The position numbers and the translations under genes were made by a program. 5,751 nucleotides of DNA from Chloroflexota bacterium (GTDB lineage Bacteria > Chloroflexota > Anaerolineae > DTPP01), in NCBI GenBank assembly GCA_012514615.1, contig JAAYZY010000028.1, positions 1 to 5,751 of the forward strand, written 5' to 3'. Position 1 is the first letter of the stretch; every line of letters begins with the position of its first letter. Shown here one piece after another: positions 1 through 5,751 of the stretch. The notes below the pieces were generated by a model that worked only from the letters and a program-made list of their open reading frames with translations, made no database searches and was not told where the DNA came from.

Positions 1-1158
1 CACTACTTCGCCGCGGTGCTGGCCATCCCCCTGGGCCACCGCTCTGACCGCCACCCCTGGCGGGGCTTCCACCGCACGCCCTACATCGCCGCCGGCACGC
101 TGCTGACGGTGGTCGCCGTCGCGTTGATCCCTTTCGCGGCCTTGCTCTTGGCGGAGCCGGGCGGCTGGGCGCTGAAGGTGGCTGCTGGGGTGGCCCTCTT
201 CTTGGCCATGGGCACCGGGATGCACGTGACCGGCACCGCCTACCTCTCCCTCATCGCCGACCTGACCGAGAGCCAGGAGCGGGGCAAGGTGATGGCCATC
301 ACGTGGGCCATGATGATGGTGGGCATCCTGGGGGGCGTCTTCCTGGGTACGCGCCTGTTGGACGCCTACAGCCCCAACCGGTTGGTGACCCTCTTCGTGG
401 TGGTGGCTGGCTTGGTGGCCCTGCTGACGGCGGCAGCCGTCTGGGGCCAAGAGCGGCCCCGCGCCGCCCAACCCTCCAAGGAATCGCTGGGCTTCCCGCA
501 GGCCCTGCGGCTGCTGGGCCTTAGCCGCCAGACTCGCACCTTCTTCGCCTTCCTCTCCGGGGGCATGTTCTTCCTCTTCCTGCAGCAGATCGTGCTGGAG
601 CCGTTTGGCGGCGACGTGCTGGGGCTGAGCATCCGTGAGACGACCCTCTTCAACGCCTACCAGATGGTGGGTGTGCTTTCGGGCATGGGGTTGGCTGGCG
701 GCTGGCTGAGCAAGCGGCTCCGCCGCAAGGCGGTGACTGGCCTGGGCGCCCTGGCGGCCGCTGCTGCCTTCTCCGTCCTCACCGTGGCTGCTGCCGGAGA
801 ACTGCTGCCCCTGGTGCGGCCGGCCATCGTGGTGATGGGGTTGGGCATGGGCATCTTCACCGTGGGCGGCCTAGCCCTGATGATGGACCTGACGGCCCAC
901 GGCCAGGTGGGGCTCTTCATGGGCGCCTGGACCTTGGCCCAAGCCATGGCCAACGGTCTGGCCTCTGTGGGAGGCGGCGCGCTGCACGACATCGGCCTGG
1001 CCATCTGGGGCACCGAGGCGGCGGCCTACGCCCTGGTCTTCCTTTGCGAGGCCGGCGGCCTGCTGGCCATGCTGGCCCTGCTGGTGCGCATCGACGTGAC
1101 TCGCTTCCGCCATGAGGTGGAGCAGCTCTCTTGGCAGATCATCGCCGAGGCCTCGTAG
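1..1158 (+). CDS. PucC/BCD-family MFS transporter, 5'-partial
   Basis: The frame is open from base 1, so the gene begins upstream; 385 residues and the TAG stop are visible. The family is usually about 430-470 residues, so roughly the first 1.5-2 transmembrane helices are missing. The window opens at the end of TM2 and the MFS loop 2-3 motif (GHRSDRHPWRGFHRTPY, residues 12-28), followed by about ten hydrophobic helices. PucC-family signatures are clear: TAYLSLIADLT with ERGKVMAITWAMMMVGI (79-109), VLEPFGGDVLGLSIRETT (198-215) and LALMMDLTAHGQVGLFMGAW (291-310). Known members (PucC, LhaA, Bch2-type) are inner-membrane proteins needed for assembly of light-harvesting or bacteriochlorophyll complexes; the transported substrate is not firmly established. 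Whether this copy serves photosynthesis is not shown, since its visible neighbours are glycosyltransferases. A GTG at base 16 is only an internal valine codon. Family call is strong, role is open. Confidence 0.9.
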   Translation, partial: HYFAAVLAIPLGHRSDRHPWRGFHRTPYIAAGTLLTVVAVALIPFAALLLAEPGGWALKVAAGVALFLAMGTGMHVTGTAYLSLIADLTESQERGKVMAITWAMMMVGILGGVFLGTRLLDAYSPNRLVTLFVVVAGLVALLTAAAVWGQERPRAAQPSKESLGFPQALRLLGLSRQTRTFFAFLSGGMFFLFLQQIVLEPFGGDVLGLSIRETTLFNAYQMVGVLSGMGLAGGWLSKRLRRKAVTGLGALAAAAAFSVLTVAAAGELLPLVRPAIVVMGLGMGIFTVGGLALMMDLTAHGQVGLFMGAWTLAQAMANGLASVGGGALHDIGLAIWGTEAAAYALVFLCEAGGLLAMLALLVRIDVTRFRHEVEQLSWQIIAEAS

Positions 1159-1175
1159 CGGCCGTGATGGGCGCC

Positions 1176-1180
1176 GGAGG
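1176..1180 (+). promoter_or_regulatory. Shine-Dalgarno site of the GT4 gene
   Basis: A perfect GGAGG lies 6 bases before the GTG at 1187. It decides the start: the only longer in-frame option seen is an ATG at 1112, which would overlap the upstream gene by 47 bases and add 25 arginine/serine-rich residues unlike the family N-terminus. Confidence 0.8.
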
Positions 1181-1186
1181 GGTGTT

Positions 1187-2299
1187 GTGACCATCTACCT
1201 GGATGTGGCTGCCGCGGTGCACGGCCGGGCCGGGCTGGGCCGCTATGCCGAGAGCCTCACCCGCGCCCTGGTGGCCCAACGGCCGGGAGAGTTCGCCCTC
1301 TTCTACAACGACGACCCCACGGCGCAGCCCCTGGCCGGGCTGGAAGCCGTGCCCACCCGCCGAGTGCGGGCCGGCTACAAGCCTTGGCGCATGGCCGTGT
1401 GGGCGGGCCAGGCGCTGCGCCTGCCGTTCAACCGTCTGCTGCCCGAGGCCACCCTCTACCACGCCACCGAGCACCTGCTGCTGCCGCTGGCCAACGTGCC
1501 CACCGTCCTCACCGTGCACGATCTCATCTTCCACCGCTTTCCTCAGTACCACAAGCGCCTGAACTACTGGTACCTGCGGTTGACCATGCCGCTCTACGTG
1601 CGGCGGGCCAGCGCGGTTGTCGCGGTCTCCCAGGCCACCCGCAACGATCTGGTGGAGCTGTACGGCACCCCGCCGGCCAAGATCCACGTGATCCACGAGG
1701 CCGCTGCCCCCCAGTTCCGCCCGGCGTCGCCACAGGGCGTCGCCTCGGTGCGGGAGCGCTACGCCCTGCCGCAGCGCTTCTTGCTCACTGTGGGGACGGT
1801 GGAGCCGCGCAAGAACCTGCCGGGCTTGCTGCGGGCGTTGCATCGCCTGACGGATGTGTCGCTGGTGGCGGCGGGCGGCACGGGCTGGTTGCCGGAAGAG
1901 ACGTTCCGCACTTGCGAGGAGTTGGGGTTGGGGGATCGGGTGCGCTGGCTGGGCTACGTGCCCGACGCCGACCTGCCGGCTCTCTACAGCGCCGCTGACG
2001 CCGTGGCTCTGCCCAGCTTCTACGAAGGCTTCGGGCTGCCGGTGTTGGAGGCCATGTCGTGCGGCGCGCCGGTGCTGTGCAGCCGGTCGTCCAGCCTGCC
2101 GGAAGTGGGGGGCGATGCGGCCCGCTATTTCGACCCCCACCAGCCGGCGGAGATGGCCGCGGTCATCGACCAGGTGTGGGCCGATGAGTCGCTGCGGTCC
2201 GAGATGCGCGCCGCCGCCCTGAGGCGAGCGGCCGGCTTCTCGTGGGGCGAGACCGCCCGCCAGACCTATGCCCTCTACCAGGCTCTGCTGAAGGCCTAG
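1187..2299 (+). CDS. Glycosyltransferase family 4 (GT-B fold)
   Basis: Predicted 370-residue cytoplasmic or membrane-peripheral enzyme that moves a sugar from an activated nucleotide sugar to a glycan or lipid-linked acceptor. It has the usual length for the family. The N-terminal Rossmann-like domain starts MTIYLDV and carries the glycine motif GRAGLGRY (13-20), typical of mannosyl/rhamnosyltransferase-like GT4 enzymes, then HDLIFH (111-116) and AVVAVSQATRNDL. The C-terminal donor domain (Glyco_transf_1) begins near LLTVGTVEPRKN (G203, E206, R208, K209 region), runs through the GYVPDADLPALYSAADAVALPS stretch, and has the EX7E pair E280 and E288 in EGFGLPVLE, which contacts the nucleotide sugar. 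No signal peptide or membrane helix is seen. It starts 28 bases after the PucC-family gene, so the two may share a transcript. The stop lies 11 bases from the stop of the converging GT39 gene. Donor and acceptor sugars cannot be read from the sequence. Confidence 0.93.
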   Translation: MTIYLDVAAAVHGRAGLGRYAESLTRALVAQRPGEFALFYNDDPTAQPLAGLEAVPTRRVRAGYKPWRMAVWAGQALRLPFNRLLPEATLYHATEHLLLPLANVPTVLTVHDLIFHRFPQYHKRLNYWYLRLTMPLYVRRASAVVAVSQATRNDLVELYGTPPAKIHVIHEAAAPQFRPASPQGVASVRERYALPQRFLLTVGTVEPRKNLPGLLRALHRLTDVSLVAAGGTGWLPEETFRTCEELGLGDRVRWLGYVPDADLPALYSAADAVALPSFYEGFGLPVLEAMSCGAPVLCSRSSSLPEVGGDAARYFDPHQPAEMAAVIDQVWADESLRSEMRAAALRRAAGFSWGETARQTYALYQALLKA

Positions 2300-2310
2300 A
2301 GCGGGGCCCT

Positions 2311-4290
2311 CTACTTACCGGCCAGCGCCTCCACTGGGATGCGGTAGACGGTGCAGAGCTCCCGCCCGGCCGTGTCGTAGTGGCGCTCTGTCTGCCCGCC
2401 GGGGTAGCGGGCCTGGATCGCTTCCAGGTCGCCCTGACGGTGAGGCAGCGCCACCACCAGCAGTCCCCGACTGGGGTCGCTGGGCGGGGCCAGGTCGTCC
2501 GTGCTCTCCAGGTCTTGCAGGTTGGGCACCCCATGGGCGATGAAGCGGACGGCTCCGTACTTGGCCACGAGGTGCGGGGCGCCCAGCAGGTACGGGTCGT
2601 AGCGGTCGGCGTAGGCCACCACCTGCCGCGCCGCCACGGCCGGGGCCTGCGCCCCGCCGATGCGTGGGTAGGTCACGAAGTAGGTCTGCAGGTTCAGCCC
2701 CAAGGTGGCCAGCCCCAAGATGGCCAGCACGGGCACGCCCAGCAGGTCCAACCGCCGCCACACGCTCAAGTTCACCAGCCGCCAGGCGCGGTCGGCGAAC
2801 AGGCCGGCCAGCAAGAACACCGCTGGGGCGACGATCTGCAGCCGTTGGCCGGACGGCGGATCGATGGTGACGACCCCGCCCAGCACCGCCCCCAAGCCAA
2901 ACCAGGCGACCAGCGAGAACTCATGGTACCGCCGCAGGCGCGCCGCCGCCAAGGCCAGACCAAGCCAGAAGAGCAGCGCCGCGACCAAGTCGAAGGCCGC
3001 CGGCTCTTGCACGTAGAAGCCTGAGCCATCGCCGCGGCGGATGAAGAATTGCAAGGTGCGCCCCACCTGGTGCTCCACCAGGGCCGGCAGGTCCTCTGGC
3101 CAGGCAGCCTCCGGCCCCAGCGTGTGGCGCATCCCCTCGGGGCTGAACACCCGCACCCCGACCATGCGGTTGAGGAACGTCTGCGGCTCTAGCACATAGT
3201 GGTAAGCCAAGGGGGCCATGGCGATGAACGCCGCCAACCATAGGGCCGCCACGTGGCGCAGGGGCAGCCTCCGTTCCCAAGCCAAAAACAGCAGCAGCGG
3301 CACGGCGATCACCGGCAGCAGGCGCGAGGCGTAGTAGGTGTACTGGCTGAGCCCCATCACCAGCCCGGCGCCCACGAAGAGCGCCAACGAGGGCAGCCCC
3401 TGGGCTGCCCTGGGGGCGTCGCGACGCGCCAGCCGTTCTCGGGCCAGGGCCAGCAGCAGCATGGACAGCACCATGGAGAAGGTGGACTCGATGAAGTGGC
3501 TGCCGAAACGGCTGTAATGGATGTGCAGGTGGGAGACGGCTGTCAGCCAGGCCGCCGCCGCGCCGGCCAGCCGGCCCCAGCCCACGCGCCCGATGCCGTA
3601 GACCAGCGGCACGCACAGCGTGCCCACGATGACCGAGAGCATGCGCAGGCCCCCCACACCCTTGCCAAACAGCGCCATGGACCCTGCCTGCAGGTAGTGG
3701 AACAGGGTGGGGCAATCGAACCAGCCGGTGCCGAAGGGCGGCGGCGGGTCTTTGCCTTCCAGCACCGCCAGGGCCAGCAGGCCGGTCTCCCCCTCGTCGC
3801 CGTGGAACGTGGCTGGGACGTACTCGATGTTGTAGGAGCGCAGACCGAAGGCCAAGCCGGTGAGCAGCACCACCATCAGCGCTTCCAGCGCCACCTGCCG
3901 CTGGCCCAGCGCCCCCAAGCGAGAGAGGCCCCGCCGCAGGCTGACGCCGTCGTCCAGCCAAGCGCCCACAAGCGTCAGGCCCAGGGCGGCCAGCCACAGG
4001 CCCACCGCGGCGCTGCTGTGGGGGACGGCGCCGGCCATGAGCGCGGCTGCCACCGACGCGGCCAGGGCGACCGCCCCCAGCGCCGGAAACGGGTGGCTGC
4101 GCAGCGCCGCCCAGATTTCGCCCAGTGTCACGGCTCGGGCGTCAGCGGGCAGGGCGGCGTCGCCCACGCCCCGGAACGCCAGCGCCGCCAGGACCAAGGC
4201 CGCGCCGATGAGCAGCCAGTGGGTCTGCAGCACGCCCCAAACGCCCGTCAACAGAGCCAGGAACACCAGAACCAGCCGCCATGGACTCAT
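2311..4290 (-). CDS. Family 39 (ArnT/PMT-like) membrane glycosyltransferase
   Basis: Predicted 659-residue polytopic GT-C enzyme that uses a polyprenyl-phosphate sugar to glycosylate a lipid or protein on the outer face of the membrane. The ATG at 4290 is chosen for its strong Shine-Dalgarno; a GTG at 4323 (11 residues longer) lacks one and would overlap the upstream gene. Residues 1-112 hold two extra helix pairs (about 2-21, 24-39, 68-88, 94-112). The canonical core begins with the helix at about 132-150, followed by the external loop YNIEYVPATFHGDEGETG, whose D165-E166 matches the acidic catalytic pair of GT39/GT83 enzymes. Further family marks are the GTGWFDCPTLFHYLQ loop (about 187-200), SHLHIHYSRFGSHFIE (about 253-268) and DPPSGQRLQIVAPAVFLLAG (about 477-496) before the last helices. 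Residues from about 540 on form a soluble, probably external, tail. It follows the PA14-NHL gene by 16 bases. The sugar and acceptor are unknown. Confidence 0.9.
   Translation of the reverse strand: MSPWRLVLVFLALLTGVWGVLQTHWLLIGAALVLAALAFRGVGDAALPADARAVTLGEIWAALRSHPFPALGAVALAASVAAALMAGAVPHSSAAVGLWLAALGLTLVGAWLDDGVSLRRGLSRLGALGQRQVALEALMVVLLTGLAFGLRSYNIEYVPATFHGDEGETGLLALAVLEGKDPPPPFGTGWFDCPTLFHYLQAGSMALFGKGVGGLRMLSVIVGTLCVPLVYGIGRVGWGRLAGAAAAWLTAVSHLHIHYSRFGSHFIESTFSMVLSMLLLALARERLARRDAPRAAQGLPSLALFVGAGLVMGLSQYTYYASRLLPVIAVPLLLFLAWERRLPLRHVAALWLAAFIAMAPLAYHYVLEPQTFLNRMVGVRVFSPEGMRHTLGPEAAWPEDLPALVEHQVGRTLQFFIRRGDGSGFYVQEPAAFDLVAALLFWLGLALAAARLRRYHEFSLVAWFGLGAVLGGVVTIDPPSGQRLQIVAPAVFLLAGLFADRAWRLVNLSVWRRLDLLGVPVLAILGLATLGLNLQTYFVTYPRIGGAQAPAVAARQVVAYADRYDPYLLGAPHLVAKYGAVRFIAHGVPNLQDLESTDDLAPPSDPSRGLLVVALPHRQGDLEAIQARYPGGQTERHYDTAGRELCTVYRIPVEALAGK
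3390..3411. repeat. Perfect 10-bp inverted repeat inside the GT39 gene
   Basis: AGGGCAGCCC and GGGCTGCCCT are exact reverse complements separated by only CT; as RNA this could form about 9 pairs with a 4-base loop. It lies in the codons for a cytoplasmic or inter-helix segment (around residues 294-301). No T-run follows on either strand, so it is not an intrinsic terminator. It may be a by-product of GC-rich coding sequence; a 7-bp repeat at 3066..3082 is similar. Confidence 0.45.
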
Positions 4291-4296
4291 CGTCGA

Positions 4297-4304
4297 TCCT
4301 CTCC
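4297..4304 (-). promoter_or_regulatory. Shine-Dalgarno site of the GT39 gene
   Basis: On the minus strand GGAGAGGA ends 6 bases before the ATG at 4290 and begins 2 bases after the TGA (4309..4307) of the upstream PA14-NHL gene. Ribosomes finishing that gene stop next to this site, which favours translational coupling. It also supports the 4290 start over the GTG at 4323. Confidence 0.78.
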
Positions 4305-4306
4305 GT

Positions 4307-5751
4307 TCAGTCGATTGCCACACTGAATACTTGCACGCGGTGCTGCAGAGGGTCAGCCACCACCACCTGGCCGTCGGCGGCAGCGGCGATGCCGATCGGT
4401 TTGGCGAACTGGCCTTCGGCCGCGCCCTGGCCGCCGAAACTGGCCATCACTCGTCCTTCTGCGTCGTAGATCATCACCTGGTGGCCCTCCGGGTCGGTGG
4501 CCAGCACCAAGCCGTTGGGCATGACCGCCAGGCGCGGGCAGTCGAAGGTGTTGGCGGTGGGGATGCTCCAGGCGTTCAGGTAGCGCCCGGCCGCGTCCAG
4601 CCGCTGCATCTGGCCGCGGTGGGGGTCGGCCACGTAGATGGTGCCGTCGGGCCCCACGGCCACGTCAGTGGGCTGGGTCACCTGCCCCGGACCCTCGCCC
4701 TTGGCGCAGACCTCAGCCAAGACTTGGCCGTTGGGCGCAAGCTTCAGCACTCGAGAGCCGCCGGTGTCGGCCACGTAGAGGTTGCCCAACTGGTCGACGC
4801 CGATGCCCCGTGGGCGGAACATGTTGATACCCTGGCCGATGCGCCCGCGGTACGTCCCATCGGGGCCGAAGATGGCGACGCCATCGGTGGGTGGGTCCAG
4901 CACGAAGACCTGTCCCGCAGCATCCACCACCAGGTCGAACGGCTCCTGCAGCTCCGCCTCGGCCCCGAAGGCCAGCAAGAAGCTGCCGTCGGGGGCGAAC
5001 TTCTGCACGCGCAGGTTGCCCATATCGGCCACGTAGATGTTGCCCTGGGCATCGTAGGCCACGCCTCGGGGCTGGTCGAACTGGCCGGGCTGGCTGCCCT
5101 GGCTGCCCCAGGCCCGCTGGAAGGCGGCCTGCGCCGACGATGCGGCGGGCAGGGGAGGCAGCGGCGCTGGGCTGGGCAGCGGCACCGGGCTCACCACCAC
5201 GGGGCGAGCCAACGGCATCCCTTGTGGGGCCTTGCCCAAGCCGGTCCACAGACGCTCTGTAGGCACGATCTCCCGCGCCGCGCCGGGCGGCGTCCACCAC
5301 AGCTCCATCTGCCGCGAGCCGGTCTGTTGGAAATACTGCACCACGATGTCGTGGTAGCCTTCCGCCAGGGTGATGGAGCCGTCCCGATACTGCGCGCCGT
5401 GGGAGCCGCCGTTGTCCACCACCAGTTGACCGTCGATGTAGACGTAGGAGCCGTCGTCGGAGTTGGTGCCGAAGGTGTAGTTCCCTGCCACTGGCGCTTC
5501 CACCTTGCCTCGCCACTCGATGCTGAAGGGCGGCGGCAGGATGTCGTTGGGGATGATGAACCAGTCGATCTGCACGGTGTGGGCCGGGCCTTCCCAGCCT
5601 GTCCCCTGCCGGTAGGAGCCGATGAGCCCGTTGGGCGGCGCTTCGATGGAGTAGAGGCTGCTGGTGGGGATGGGGGCGGTCGTCGCCCCGGGCGCCCCCA
5701 GGCTGACCTGCACCGGCCCGGCGGCGTCTTCCACCGTCAGGGTCACCTCCA
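4307..5751 (-). CDS. PA14-domain plus six-bladed NHL-propeller protein, 5'-partial
   Basis: The frame runs off the right edge; about 480 residues are visible (numbered here from the GTG at 5746, probably an internal valine). No signal peptide or membrane helix is seen at the visible N-terminus, so the gene likely starts beyond the window. Residues about 38-167 form a PA14 domain (NGLIGSYRQG, PPPFSIEWRGKVEAP, GNYTFGTNSDDGSYVYIDG, VVQYFQQTG, MELWWTPPG); the D97-D98 pair sits where calcium/sugar-binding PA14 lectins carry theirs. A proline-rich linker follows (about 183-200). Six NHL blades begin near 222, 268, 309, 356, 400 and 446, with repeated P-x-G/D-hydrophobic, DxxGNxYVAD and RVQKFxPDG patterns, and end at the C-terminus: a complete beta-propeller. 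PA14 domains often bind glycans and NHL propellers bind proteins, RNA or ligands; an extracellular scaffold or glycan-binding role is inference. It is first of a pair with the GT39 gene. It may be the tail of a larger fusion. Confidence 0.88.
   Translation of the reverse strand, partial: EVTLTVEDAAGPVQVSLGAPGATTAPIPTSSLYSIEAPPNGLIGSYRQGTGWEGPAHTVQIDWFIIPNDILPPPFSIEWRGKVEAPVAGNYTFGTNSDDGSYVYIDGQLVVDNGGSHGAQYRDGSITLAEGYHDIVVQYFQQTGSRQMELWWTPPGAAREIVPTERLWTGLGKAPQGMPLARPVVVSPVPLPSPAPLPPLPAASSAQAAFQRAWGSQGSQPGQFDQPRGVAYDAQGNIYVADMGNLRVQKFAPDGSFLLAFGAEAELQEPFDLVVDAAGQVFVLDPPTDGVAIFGPDGTYRGRIGQGINMFRPRGIGVDQLGNLYVADTGGSRVLKLAPNGQVLAEVCAKGEGPGQVTQPTDVAVGPDGTIYVADPHRGQMQRLDAAGRYLNAWSIPTANTFDCPRLAVMPNGLVLATDPEGHQVMIYDAEGRVMASFGGQGAAEGQFAKPIGIAAAADGQVVVADPLQHRVQVFSVAID

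Noticed and set aside
1112..1186. Longer start (ATG at 1112) for the GT4 gene
   Set aside because: It would overlap the PucC-family gene by 47 bases and add 25 Arg/Ser-rich residues; the GTG at 1187 has a perfect Shine-Dalgarno and the family-typical N-terminus.
1139..2140. 333-codon open frame on the minus strand opposite the GT4 gene
   Set aside because: It is rich in Arg, Gln, His and Gly with no recognisable domain, and the opposite strand has full GT4 motifs. Long antisense frames are expected in GC-rich coding DNA.
2297..2313. Inverted repeat TAGAG/CTCTA around the convergent stops as a bidirectional terminator
   Set aside because: Three of the five pairs follow simply from having TAG stops on both strands. 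The stem is only 5 bp with a 7-base loop and no T-run, so it is too weak to call.
3066..3082. 7-bp inverted repeat CCTGGTG/CACCAGG with a 3-base loop
   Set aside because: Inside GT39 coding sequence, short, and of the kind expected by chance in GC-rich DNA.
2921..3997. 358-codon open frame on the minus strand, same strand as GT39 but another frame
   Set aside because: Arg/Gly/Ala/Pro-rich translation without domain features; it lies wholly inside the GT39 gene.
4291..4323. Longer start (GTG at 4323) for the GT39 gene
   Set aside because: No ribosome-binding site precedes it and it overlaps the upstream gene; the ATG at 4290 is well placed behind GGAGAGGA and starts directly with the first helix.
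3253..4326. 357-codon open frame on the plus strand opposite the GT39 gene
   Set aside because: Its low-complexity Gln/His/Arg/Gly composition is the usual shadow of a hydrophobic membrane protein; the GT39 frame carries the catalytic motif and helices.
4713..5516. 267-codon open frame on the minus strand inside the PA14-NHL gene
   Set aside because: Arg-rich shadow translation in another frame of a gene with clear PA14 and NHL repeats.

Overview
The window is a fully coding, GC-rich stretch (about two thirds G+C by eye) with four protein genes and only about 55 non-coding bases. The gene content suggests a Chloroflexota bacterium (Anaerolineae, Caldilineae or Chloroflexia type). The clues are a PucC-family transporter, a long GT-C (family 39) membrane glycosyltransferase with a membrane-embedded N-terminal extension, and a PA14 plus NHL-propeller protein. 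This assignment is inferred from protein style; there is no rRNA or marker gene to prove it.

Plus strand, left part: a 5'-truncated PucC/BCD-family major facilitator protein (<1..1158) is followed after 28 bases by a family 4 glycosyltransferase (1187..2299). The second gene starts at a GTG with a strong Shine-Dalgarno sequence. The spacing allows co-transcription.

Minus strand, right part: a PA14-NHL protein (4307..>5751, 5' end outside the window) is followed after 16 bases by a family 39 glycosyltransferase (2311..4290). The Shine-Dalgarno sequence of the second gene lies just after the stop of the first, so the pair is very probably one operon and may be translationally coupled. The two gene pairs converge tail to tail, with 11 bases between the stop codons at 2299 and 2311.

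Together the cytosolic GT4 enzyme, the polytopic GT39 enzyme and the probably extracytoplasmic PA14-NHL protein point to cell-surface glycan or glycoprotein work. The PucC-family gene is the odd member: its best-known relatives serve bacteriochlorophyll and light-harvesting complex assembly, but no other photosynthesis gene is visible. I see no RNA genes, mobile elements, CRISPR arrays or convincing promoters or terminators. There is no clear new defence or mobile system here. The points most worth a second look are the PA14-NHL/GT39 pair, the N-terminal membrane extension of the GT39 enzyme, and the PucC homologue beside glycosyltransferases.
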